Source of the DNA: Chrysochromulina parva
Lineage: Eukaryota; Haptophyta; Prymnesiales; Chrysochromulinaceae
Assembly: GCA_002887195.1 (NCBI GenBank)
Contig: PJAB01002149.1
Span: 1-10,264, forward strand
Direction: 5' to 3'
DNA: 10,264 nucleotides
The notes under the pieces were generated by a model, which did not search any database, was not told where the DNA came from, and was given only the letters and a program-made list of their open reading frames with translations. The position numbers and the translations under genes are program-made. Below are positions 1-6,002 of the stretch, one piece after another (position 1 is the first letter of the stretch; every line of letters starts with the position of its first letter).

Positions 1-40
<40 letters not shown>
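1..40. repeat. (GGC)n trinucleotide microsatellite
   Basis: Thirteen GGC units run unbroken from the first base and probably continue outside the window. Read in the Myb gene frame they encode poly-Ala. The next bases (GCAGCGCGCC) end the pure repeat. The tract sits just ahead of the Myb repeat, so length changes would alter a poly-Ala linker without shifting frame. Confidence 0.9.
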
Positions 41-42
<2 letters not shown>

Positions 43-817
43 AGCGCGCCGGCGCGCATGGAGTGCAGCCGAGGATGATGCCATCTGCGCTTTGGTGGGC
101 GAGCACGGCCAGGACTTTGAGCAAATCGCCGCCGCGCTGCCCGGTCGGACCGCCGACGCCGTCCGGAACCGGTGGGGACGCCTCAAAGCGGCCGGTCGGC
201 TGCCTGATCCTCTACGTGGTCATACGTACCGGTGCACGCACTGTGGACAGCCCAAGCGTGGCCACCGATGCGCGCGCCTAGGGCCGCCGACGCGTCCGCC
301 CGCCACGCGCGTGCGGCGACGGCGCGATATCGGCGGCGGCAGCGCCGGGCGAAGCGACCGTGACGCTGGCTCTGGAGGCTTTCTGCTCGACGACGCGACG
401 CTTGCCGACATCGACGCCGCCAGTGACAGCACTTCGCCTTCACCTCTCGACTCATCAGAGGTCATCAGAGGTCATCAGAGGCCATCGCCGCCTCTCGACT
501 CATCCGCCGCCGCCTCCTTCAGCGCCGCCGCCACCTCCGCCGCCGCCAACTACTCTGCCGCCACCTCCGCCGCCGCCACCTCCGCTGCCGCCACCTACGC
601 TGCCGGCCCGCCGCCCGTCCAGGCTACCTGCAGCTGGGAGCTGGCGGAGGGGTTCTCCGAGGGCTTCTTGCGTGGGGACCCGAACCTGATCCTCGAGGCA
701 ATGCTGGTGCCGTGCGCCGAGGGCGGGCCAGGCTCGTCGCCGCCGCCGCTCGTCATCGACCTGCACGACCTGGCAGATTTTGTCATGGCGGGCACCGACG
801 AGGCGCTCGTCTCGTGA
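2..817 (+). CDS. Single-repeat Myb/SANT DNA-binding protein with Cys/His knuckle, 5' partial
   Basis: Probable nuclear DNA-binding protein. The frame is open to the left edge, so the start is outside the window; 271 codons are visible. Counting from the codon at base 2, a poly-Ala run (13 GCG codons) leads into one Myb repeat at residues about 20-61, with W20, F39 (in place of the second Trp) and W58 spaced 19 residues apart, and the recognition-helix signature LPGRTADAVRNRW. A Cys-x2-Cys-x6-His-x-Cys knuckle follows (C78, C81, H88, C90; core CGQPKRGH). I recall similar knuckles after Myb repeats in algal and oomycete proteins, but have not checked. Next comes a basic stretch, an acidic/Ser-rich linker, an Ala-rich tract broken by Thr, Ser and Tyr, and a better-composed C-terminus (WELAEGFSEGFLRGDPNLIL, then LVIDLHDLADFVMAG) that could be an activation or interaction segment. 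Stop TGA is at 815-817. A Met-initiated start downstream would cut the Myb repeat, so none was used. An undetected upstream intron is possible. Confidence 0.82.
443..504 (+). repeat. 10-bp tandem repeat nested in a 14-bp direct repeat, within the Myb coding region
   Basis: TCATCAGAGG occurs three times in a row at 452-461, 462-471 and 472-481. A 14-bp direct repeat, CCTCTCGACTCATC, flanks it at 443-456 and 491-504 and gives the peptide PLDSS twice. The 48-bp offset of the outer repeat keeps frame, but the 10-bp inner unit does not: only the present three copies (or steps of three) preserve the reading frame. Confidence 0.9.
505..606 (+). repeat. Imperfect GCC-rich coding repeat (Ala/Thr/Ser tract)
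   Basis: Degenerate GCC units interrupted by ACCTCC, AACTAC and ACCTAC triplets encode an Ala tract punctuated by Thr, Ser and Tyr in the Myb frame. The alternative plus frame would give poly-Pro. It lies just before the C-terminal segment and behaves as a low-complexity linker. Confidence 0.75.
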
Positions 818-1458
818 GCCGACGGCGCGGCTCGGTGGCTCTCTCGCGATGTAGCTGGAGGAAGCACTATCCTGTTCACTACCGTACGGTGCTTGATCGT
901 TGATCTCTCCTTCCATGGTCTCTGTGTGTCAACTCTACTTCGCGAAATTTTAGCCATCCGATCACTTGTTGTGCCGGTGTTACGAGTAAGTAACCCGGTA
1001 ACCGCGGTGCCGGTGGTAGGCCGCGTGAGCCTCCGGCAAGTCTCCCGTCCAGCACCGGAAGTCGAATAACACACACATACGCCCGTGGGCAAAGTCGGGT
1101 AGCCACGCCCGCCGAGTATCCCGCAGAACGTACCGGAGCGACTCACGTGGCGAGACGAGCGCGCGCCTCGGCGGCACCGCGGGGCACCGCGGCCGCGCTC
1201 TATCAGCCTAGGTTCCCGCCCCTCGCCACGGAACCACATGTGTGCGTTGCCGTTGCCGATCTAGGCGTGTGTCGTGTTACTTACTTTGCTCTCCTTGGCC
1301 TCGCCGTCGCCGTTCTCTCGGGAGGACAACGACAGCTTTCCGTGTCCAGTCTCGAAGCACGAACTCGAAGACCAGATCCCGCTTCGTGCGCTACGGAGGC
1401 CTCGCCAAACGGAACACCGAACACTGTTCTCGAGGAGAAAAGTGCCCGTCAGTGGGGC
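818..1458. other. Convergent intergenic region (two 3' flanks)
   Basis: This 641-bp gap separates the stop of the plus-strand Myb gene from the stop of the minus-strand chromatin gene, so it should hold both 3' UTRs. I see no supported gene, no AATAAA signal and no tRNA. Small structures are present: the 10-bp palindrome ACCGTACGGT at 881-890, enclosed by AAGCAC/GTGCTT arms (862-867 and 889-894), and the inverted repeat GTTAC-GAGTAA-GTAAC ending near 994. Splice-donor-like GTAAGT occurs at 986-991 on plus and at 1284-1279 on minus; the minus copy could belong to an alternative 3' exon of the chromatin gene. GGCACCGCGG is repeated around 1170-1192. Confidence 0.6.
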
Positions 1459-4419
1459 CTACCTGCACGGGAGGCACAACTTGCGGCCCTCGGGCTCGTC
1501 TTCGGTGCACGTGGGGCACTCGCAGTGGGTAGCGCTGCCCGCGAGGAGCTGCACGGTTTCGTCAGGCAGGTCGGCCTCGATCTCGACGCCATCCTCCTCG
1601 AAGTGAATGACGAAGCGAAGCTCCGGCGCGTCTGGCCTGTGCTCGACGATGAGCGCGGGGTACCATTGCGACTCGCCCTCCTCGTCCAAAAAGGTGGCCA
1701 TCACGCGTCGCCCCACGAGGCCACCATCGCACACCGTAGGCCATGCCACCGCCTCGGAGCGCGCGCATCGCTCAAACCGCTCCACAAAGTCGAGCACCGC
1801 GCCGAGGGAGCTCAACGGCTCCCATGTTCCTTGCTCGAGCGGGTAGCCTCGCCACTTGACAAAGTATTCCTTGGTGGGGCCGGCACCACGCCTGTCGGTG
1901 ATGCGCTCCACCTCATACAACCGCTCGCCCGCGCGCCCCACGCCGCCGCCGCCGCGCCCGCCCCCGCGCCCCCTCGTGGGAATGGGGTCCCAGGTGAGTT
2001 CGACCATCGGAGGAATGTCATACCTCGCCACTAGGTACGCTCGCCGCGCCACCATCACCGACGACGGAGCAGACGCATCATGTTCGGCAGCAGTGGTCGC
2101 GCCAGAGGACGAGGGGCCATCGCCGGCCGGCGCCATGCTGCTGCTGCTGGCGGCATCTACCTTGCCAGGTTGCTCGCGGGCGCGCGGGCGAAGCTGTCGG
2201 CGCTCGGGCGGCTCCCTCACCTCCGCCGCCTCCTCTGCCGCCGCCTCTGCTGGCTCCTCTGTCGCCTCCTCTGCGGCAGCCGGCTCGTCTGCCGGCGGCG
2301 GCGCGATCGGCGGCGGCGCGTTCGGCGGCGGCTCAGCGATGGCGGGTGGCTCAGCGATGGCGGGTGGCTCAGCGGTGGCGGGTGGCTCAGCGGTGGCGGG
2401 TGGCTCAGCGGTGGCGGGTGGCTCAGCGGCAGGCGATGGCGCGGGCGGCGGTGCGGCGGGCGGCGGTGCGGCGGGCGGCGGTGCGGCGGGCGGCTCGGGC
2501 ACAGGCTGCTGTGGCACAGGCTGCTGTGGCACAGGCTGCTGTGGCATGGGCGGCGTCGGGATTGGCGGGATTGATGGCAGTGGCGGCGCCGCTGGTGGCA
2601 TAGGCGGCATACGGGGCGGCTGCGTCTGCGTCTGCGATGGCGCGGGCACCATCACATCCATTGCCTGGCCGGCCAGCATCGCCACTGGTACCGTGGCCGT
2701 CATCAGACCATAGGGCGTCTGCACTCGCAGCAACTGGCCCGCCGCCATCGCCTGCGGCAGCACTATGCGCATTCGCACCCTGCTCAGCGATGCTGGCGCC
2801 GCCGCCGCCGCCGCCGCTGCCGCTGCCGCCGCCGCCGCCACTGCCGCCGCCGCAGACGCCATCGCCGCCTGCGTGCGGGCAGCGCCGGCGCCGCCGGTGC
2901 GACCAGCCCCCGCGGGCGCGGGTGCGGGCGCGGCGGCGGCACCACCATTGCGCATCGCAGCAAAGGGCGCGGCGGTGACGACGAGTTCCAAGTTGGGGGC
3001 CTCGGAGCACGCACGCATCAAGCGTGCAAGGCTGCCTGCCCGCCGCATGTCCACATACGCAGCCGGCGCAAGCTCCGCCGCCCCTGCACGCACCTGGCCA
3101 CGCCGATGAGCCGCGTCATCAAGCGCCGCACAGAAGCGCTTGTCCTCGAGCTGCGCGTAGCCAGTTTCGTCAAGGAGCTCGCCGCTGAGCTCGAGCACCA
3201 CGTGGCCTGCGGGGATCGCACTCGTGCAACGCACACTCCACCCGGCCTCGCCCCACGTGGCAGAGACGCCGCCCACGCCTCCGCCGCTGCCATCGTCGCC
3301 CTCCGCCGCCGCCTCGTCCGCCTCGCCCTCCATCTTTGCCTTGCGACCTTCATTGCGACCTTCATTGTGACCATCATTGCGACCACGGCCAACCGCCGCC
3401 TTTGGAGGGAAGGCGAGCAGCTTGTGCGGCGGCACCGCCACTTTGCGCACGGGCGGCGGCGCTCGCGCATCATAAGGGACGGCGAGCCGCCTGCCGCCCG
3501 ACACGGCGCCGCCCGACACGGCGCCGCCCGACACGGCGCCGCCCGACACGGCGCCGCCCTGTGTCTCGAGCGTGAAGAGGAAGGCGGCGCCGCCACTCAA
3601 GTCGTCATACGCGAGCACGCGCGCCGCCTGCGCCGCACTCAGCCCACGCTCGCTCTCCGGATGCTCCGCCGCTGCAGCGAGCGCCGCGCGCACGAGCGTA
3701 CCCCGAGCCGCCGTTGGCTCGAGCTCGTCGGCCTTGGGAAGTGCACGCGCCATTCGGGTCGTCTCTCGGAAACCGTCGCAGGCGCCCGATGCTACGAGCG
3801 CCCGCAGCGCGACCGCCACCGGCGCCTCGCAATGTGCGATCGTGTGATACCCTTGGCGCAGCCAGAAGCGACGCGACTCGGGGATCGCAGACACGACCAC
3901 GAGCCACAAGCCGACGGCGACGCTCATCTCGGAGATGAGGGCGAGGAGCACGCTGCCGAAGCCTTTGCGCCGTTCGGTGCGCACGGCCGCGAGGATTGGA
4001 ATCTCGAGGAACCGCCCGCTCGAGTAGGATGCCGCCTCGTGCACCTCGAGGATCGCCGCGGCTACCACGCGCCCGCGCTGAGACAGCACGATGCGCCGTG
4101 CATTCGCAAACGGGCCCTGCATCGAGAGGACGCTCTCATCGACCTCGACCTCGCGGAGGACGCGGTCAGCATCCGCACCGCCGACCTCCGTGCCACCCAG
4201 CGAGTACGCCAGCTCCTTGGGCGCGCCCGGCACCGGCAGGTCGATGCCCGCGTACACATCGAGCGGCGACGGCTTGGCCGGCGCCTGCCGCGTGCGTTTG
4301 GTTTCGCTGCCCGAGGCGCCTTTGGCATCGGTGCCCGAGGCGCCTTTGGCATCAGCGTCCGACGACGAGGAGGGCGCGCCACGCTTCGAGGGGCGATTGG
4401 AGGTGCGAGTATACGGCAT
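1459..4419 (-). CDS. GNAT-SET-chromodomain-Tudor-like chromatin protein
   Basis: Predicted nuclear histone modifier/reader, 986 residues, ATG with A at -3. A Ser/Lys-rich N-terminus precedes a GNAT fold (about 88-200) with the acetyl-CoA motif R150-R-K-G-F-G155 and the later VSAIPESRRFWLRQGY; it most resembles the GNAT of plant IDM1-type proteins. After a GGAVS repeat comes the first SET part (388-492: GWSVRCTSAIPAGHVVLELS, and the SAM-site region L464-N476). A low-complexity insertion (about 493-788) separates it from the last SET strands (RRAYLVARYDIPPMVELTWD, 792-811). A chromodomain (832-884) follows with the three expected cage aromatics Y835, W856 and Y859. A Tudor-like domain (900-960: VGRRV...WYPALIV...HFEEDG) and a tail with C966, C968, C971, C982 and C985 end the protein. 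The SET core lacks the usual Asn-His and terminal Tyr, so methyltransferase activity is doubtful. The order reads as writer-writer-reader-reader. Splicing within linkers cannot be excluded, but repeat units are multiples of three, which supports translation throughout. Confidence 0.88.
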   Translation of the reverse strand: MPYTRTSNRPSKRGAPSSSSDADAKGASGTDAKGASGSETKRTRQAPAKPSPLDVYAGIDLPVPGAPKELAYSLGGTEVGGADADRVLREVEVDESVLSMQGPFANARRIVLSQRGRVVAAAILEVHEAASYSSGRFLEIPILAAVRTERRKGFGSVLLALISEMSVAVGLWLVVVSAIPESRRFWLRQGYHTIAHCEAPVAVALRALVASGACDGFRETTRMARALPKADELEPTAARGTLVRAALAAAAEHPESERGLSAAQAARVLAYDDLSGGAAFLFTLETQGGAVSGGAVSGGAVSGGAVSGGRRLAVPYDARAPPPVRKVAVPPHKLLAFPPKAAVGRGRNDGHNEGRNEGRKAKMEGEADEAAAEGDDGSGGGVGGVSATWGEAGWSVRCTSAIPAGHVVLELSGELLDETGYAQLEDKRFCAALDDAAHRRGQVRAGAAELAPAAYVDMRRAGSLARLMRACSEAPNLELVVTAAPFAAMRNGGAAAAPAPAPAGAGRTGGAGAARTQAAMASAAAAVAAAAAAAAAAAAAAPASLSRVRMRIVLPQAMAAGQLLRVQTPYGLMTATVPVAMLAGQAMDVMVPAPSQTQTQPPRMPPMPPAAPPLPSIPPIPTPPMPQQPVPQQPVPQQPVPEPPAAPPPAAPPPAAPPPAPSPAAEPPATAEPPATAEPPATAEPPAIAEPPAIAEPPPNAPPPIAPPPADEPAAAEEATEEPAEAAAEEAAEVREPPERRQLRPRAREQPGKVDAASSSSMAPAGDGPSSSGATTAAEHDASAPSSVMVARRAYLVARYDIPPMVELTWDPIPTRGRGGGRGGGGVGRAGERLYEVERITDRRGAGPTKEYFVKWRGYPLEQGTWEPLSSLGAVLDFVERFERCARSEAVAWPTVCDGGLVGRRVMATFLDEEGESQWYPALIVEHRPDAPELRFVIHFEEDGVEIEADLPDETVQLLAGSATHCECPTCTEDEPEGRKLCLPCR
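2330..2429 (-). repeat. 18-bp coding minisatellite (AEPPAT/AEPPAI units)
   Basis: Plus-strand unit GGCTCAGCGRTGGCGGGT repeats five times (2330-2419) followed by a partial copy to 2429. Copies differ at one position (A or G), which switches Thr and Ile in the encoded hexapeptide. Unit length is a multiple of three, so the array changes length in frame. Confidence 0.9.
2441..2497 (-). repeat. 15-bp coding minisatellite (PPPAA units)
   Basis: Three perfect copies of GCGGGCGGCGGTGCG (2441-2455, 2456-2470, 2471-2485) and a partial fourth. Read on the minus strand they give PPPAA pentapeptides in the SET insertion. Confidence 0.9.
2498..2542 (-). repeat. 15-bp coding minisatellite (QQPVP units)
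   Basis: Three perfect tandem copies of GGCACAGGCTGCTGT. On the minus strand they encode QQPVP repeats directly upstream of the PPPAA block. The identical copies point to recent slippage. Confidence 0.9.
2797..2853 (-). repeat. GCC/GCT-rich tract encoding poly-Ala
   Basis: An imperfect GCC microsatellite with interspersed GCT and ACT triplets. On the minus strand it encodes 18 Ala and one Val between residues 523 and 541 of the chromatin protein, immediately before the VPxG-type element. Confidence 0.85.
3341..3384 (-). repeat. 12-bp coding repeat (Gly/Arg/Asn/Glu units)
   Basis: About three and a half copies of TTCATTGCGACC-like units with single substitutions. On the minus strand they give the charged GRNDGHNEGRNEGRK stretch between the GNAT and SET parts, a likely flexible hydrophilic linker. 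Confidence 0.8.
3496..3555 (-). repeat. 15-bp coding minisatellite, four perfect copies (GGAVS units)
   Basis: GCCCGACACGGCGCC is repeated exactly four times. The minus strand reads GGAVS pentapeptides (residues about 288-309) in the linker after the GNAT domain. Perfect identity suggests recent expansion and possible strain-to-strain length differences. Confidence 0.92.
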
Positions 4420-4796
4420 TGTTAATCGCGTGTCGCGAGACGCATCGAGAAGTCAAGACAAGTTTAAGTTTACATGTGAATGAAGACATCCTTCCATGGA
4501 AAAAGTCGCGCATGCCATGCGAGGCCGCGGGCGGGGCCTCTGCCGTCGGTGCGCGGTCCTACATGTAACCCAATGGAGCATGCTTGGTGTACCAGACTCC
4601 AGACTGATATGAGACAAATGAATACACTGTGCCGTACATACTGCAATGAACTGCATTCCGGCGCGAGGCCGCGGCTCAGTCTGATCGAGGAGGTCCGATC
4701 CAAATTAGTACATGTACGACGTAGTCAGAGGGGGCAAGGGGCGGTGTGTTGAGCGTCAGGCAGCGTCAGGCAGCGTTGCAGGATGTCCCAGCGAGA
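4420..4796. other. Intergenic region: upstream of the chromatin gene, downstream of the EF-hand gene
   Basis: No gene is supported here, and base composition looks visibly lower in GC than the flanking coding DNA. For the minus-strand chromatin gene this is the promoter side: no TATA box is seen, an AGTTTAAGTTTA stretch lies about 45 bp upstream of the ATG, and a CCAAT pentamer in inverse orientation is at 4570-4574. Other structure: a 12-bp direct repeat GCGAGGCCGCGG at 4519-4530 and 4663-4674, an inverted repeat GAGGCC/GGCCTC at 4521-4526 and 4535-4540, and the 10-bp palindrome GTACATGTAC at 4708-4717. No AATAAA is present for the EF-hand transcript. Confidence 0.55.
4752..4777. repeat. 10-bp direct repeat in the EF-hand 3' flank
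   Basis: AGCGTCAGGC occurs twice in tandem (4752-4761, 4762-4771), followed by a degenerate third start (AGCGTT). It lies about 50 bp past the EF-hand stop codon. No function can be assigned. Confidence 0.75.
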
Positions 4797-4800
4797 GGGT

Positions 4801-4823
4801 CCGAGTCTCTGCACGAGACTCGG
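4801..4823 (-). other. Perfect stem-loop just after the EF-hand stop codon
   Basis: Arms CCGAGTCTC (4801-4809) and GAGACTCGG (4815-4823) pair perfectly over 9 bp around a 5-nt loop (4810-4814). The stem ends only 4 bases from the TAA at 4828-4830. On the transcribed minus strand, two mismatches and then two more pairs could extend it to 4797/4827. It is probably a 3' UTR structure; a role in RNA stability, processing or translation termination is inference. Confidence 0.6.
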
Positions 4824-4827
4824 GTCC

Positions 4828-5658
4828 TTACGCGAGGAAGCCGAGGTCGTGCCCATTCTGCTTGGCGAGCTTGATGAGCGACGAGCGCAGCGTCTTCGGC
4901 GTCTCCTTGACGAACTCCTCAAAGTCGATCACTTCGTCGCCGTTGAGATCGCCACGGCCAATAATCTGATCGATCTGCTTCTTCTCAATGAATGTGAACC
5001 CGAGCGCGTGCAGCGCGTCGCGGACCTCCTGGCGATCGAGCGTGCCGTTGCCGTCCTTGTCGGCAGCCTCGAACATGCGTCTGAGCACTAGCTGCCCGAA
5101 CGGCGTCTCGCTCGTGTCCACGAAGGCCGAGATCACCTTCGAATGCTGCGCGATCACCTCGCCACGCAGCTTGTTGAGCTCCTGCTCGCCCAGCAGCGCC
5201 TTGGCGCCAGTGACGACGGGCGCAAAGAGGCCCATCGTCGCCTGCTTGCGCTTGTCTTTCTTAATTTCCTCTATATTCTCGGCGTGCGACTGAACACCCG
5301 TTTGCGCACAGAATTTGCGGCCGTCGGGCAGCACCACAATGAAGTCCTCGGGGCTGGCCGGCGCGAGATCCTCCGGGCTGCCGATCCAGCAGCCCTGCTC
5401 GTTGCAATAGTATGCCTCGAAGGGGATGCAGGCTTCCCCTTCCTCGGAGGCCACCTCCGATTTCACTTCCTCGGTCACCTTCGAGGCGGCCATCGTAATG
5501 GGAATCGGGGTCAGCTCAGCGCTCCACGCGAGGCCGTCGGGCAGTTGAGAGCTGCTCATGCTCACCGCGCACACGGGCGCGCGGGCCGCCGCAGCGGCGG
5601 CCGCATGGAGCGATCCGATGTGCAGCGCGGGCGTCGAGGCTCCGATCAACGCAAGCAT
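4828..5658 (-). CDS. Plastid-type EF-hand calcium-binding protein
   Basis: A 276-residue calcium sensor, probably plastid-targeted. The ATG has A at -3. Residues 1-34 are hydrophobic and Ala-rich (MLALIGASTPALHIG, then a seven-Ala run and RAPVCAVSM), which fits a signal-plus-transit presequence of an alga with a complex plastid; no ASAFAP-type Phe motif is visible. Two EF-hands form one pair: loop 200-211 (DKDGNGTLDRQE, fully canonical) and loop 237-248 (DLNGDEVIDFEE, with Glu in place of the usual position-6 Gly but Asp/Asn/Asp and the final Glu kept). The middle part (75-185) has three Cys (85, 90, 117) and no domain I can name. The C-terminus (ETPKTLRSSLIKLAKQNG, then HDLGFLA) resembles, from memory, an uncharacterised EF-hand family of plant and algal plastids. 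The upstream region carries G-box palindromes, compatible with light or circadian control. Cytosolic location cannot be excluded without a targeting prediction. Confidence 0.9.
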   Translation of the reverse strand: MLALIGASTPALHIGSLHAAAAAAARAPVCAVSMSSSQLPDGLAWSAELTPIPITMAASKVTEEVKSEVASEEGEACIPFEAYYCNEQGCWIGSPEDLAPASPEDFIVVLPDGRKFCAQTGVQSHAENIEEIKKDKRKQATMGLFAPVVTGAKALLGEQELNKLRGEVIAQHSKVISAFVDTSETPFGQLVLRRMFEAADKDGNGTLDRQEVRDALHALGFTFIEKKQIDQIIGRGDLNGDEVIDFEEFVKETPKTLRSSLIKLAKQNGHDLGFLA

Positions 5659-5704
5659 GTTGCTGGAGGGTCACGGATACCTTGGACGATCGCTGCAGTG
5701 TGGT

Positions 5705-5732
5705 GCTCGCGAATCAGAGCTCGCGAATCGGA
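5705..5732 (-). repeat. 14-bp tandem repeat in the EF-hand promoter
   Basis: GCTCGCGAATCAGA and GCTCGCGAATCGGA lie side by side (5705-5718, 5719-5732), differing by one base. They sit about 47-74 bp upstream of the EF-hand ATG and directly abut the G-box palindrome, so they may be paired factor-binding sites. Confidence 0.75.
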
Positions 5733-5733
5733 G

Positions 5734-5743
5734 CCCACGTGGG
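5734..5743 (-). promoter_or_regulatory. G-box palindrome CCCACGTGGG
   Basis: A perfect 10-bp palindrome around CACGTG, centred about 80 bp upstream of the EF-hand ATG. In plants, bZIP and bHLH factors bind such boxes in light-responsive promoters of plastid-protein genes. Use in this alga is inferred from position and from the predicted plastid product. Confidence 0.55.
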
Positions 5744-5825
5744 ATGCGCGTGATGCGTTTCGTCAACTTCGAGAACACCGGACGCACAAACTCAATCCGA
5801 GCAAACAAGCAAGCACGCTTCGAGG

Positions 5826-5831
5826 CACGTG
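5826..5831 (-). promoter_or_regulatory. Second CACGTG box
   Basis: A second CACGTG (context GCACGTGT) lies about 170 bp upstream of the EF-hand ATG, 90 bp from the first. On its own a hexamer is weak evidence; the pairing with the longer palindrome is what makes it worth marking. Confidence 0.35.
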
Positions 5832-6002
5832 TACGAGTGTGTAGCCCCCTCGCCGTGTAGAAGAGCCGATTCCGTCGTGACGACAACGCACAAAAGGCGT
5901 ATCCAAGTTACGCTCTCCGCTCGCGTCGTGGAGATCGGATGGAAGCATCGACGCGGCTACCGCCTACGTCGCGTGTGACCGGTGTCCCGCCGCGTGTCAC
6001 GT

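Larger units (their letters stand above)
2056..2943 (-). other. Low-complexity insertion splitting the SET domain
   Basis: This codes for about 296 residues between the two SET halves. Going along the protein: an AP/AG-rich stretch, a 19-residue Ala-rich run (523-541), a small structured-looking VPxG-type element (546-594), then Pro-rich blocks built of QQPVP, PPPAA and AEPPAT units, an acidic Glu/Ala block (about 711-735), an Arg-rich patch (736-750) and a Ser-rich linker. SET strands resume at 789. Boundaries are estimates by eye. Confidence 0.7.

Noticed and set aside
900..1240. Possible tRNA gene in the convergent intergenic region
   Set aside because: No cloverleaf with a consensus T-loop and matching acceptor arms could be drawn.
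2330..2542. Tandem repeats considered as a CRISPR-like or satellite array
   Set aside because: The units are head-to-tail without unique spacers, are multiples of three and sit in a continuous coding frame, so they are protein-coding minisatellites.
1147..2713. Plus-strand open frames with Gly/Ser/Ala repeats opposite the 3' half of the chromatin gene
   Set aside because: They mirror the Pro/Ala repeats of the minus-strand gene; the chromodomain and Tudor-like domain on the minus strand settle the coding strand.
3106..4425. Long plus-strand open frame (about 439 codons) opposite the chromatin gene, rich in Arg and His
   Set aside because: It is antisense to clear GNAT and SET coding sequence, shows no recognisable domain and has the composition expected from reading GC-rich codons in reverse.
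4801..4823. Hairpin considered as a SECIS element or a histone-type 3' stem-loop
   Set aside because: There is no UGA Sec codon in the EF-hand frame, no SECIS core seen, and the stem and loop lengths do not fit the histone type.
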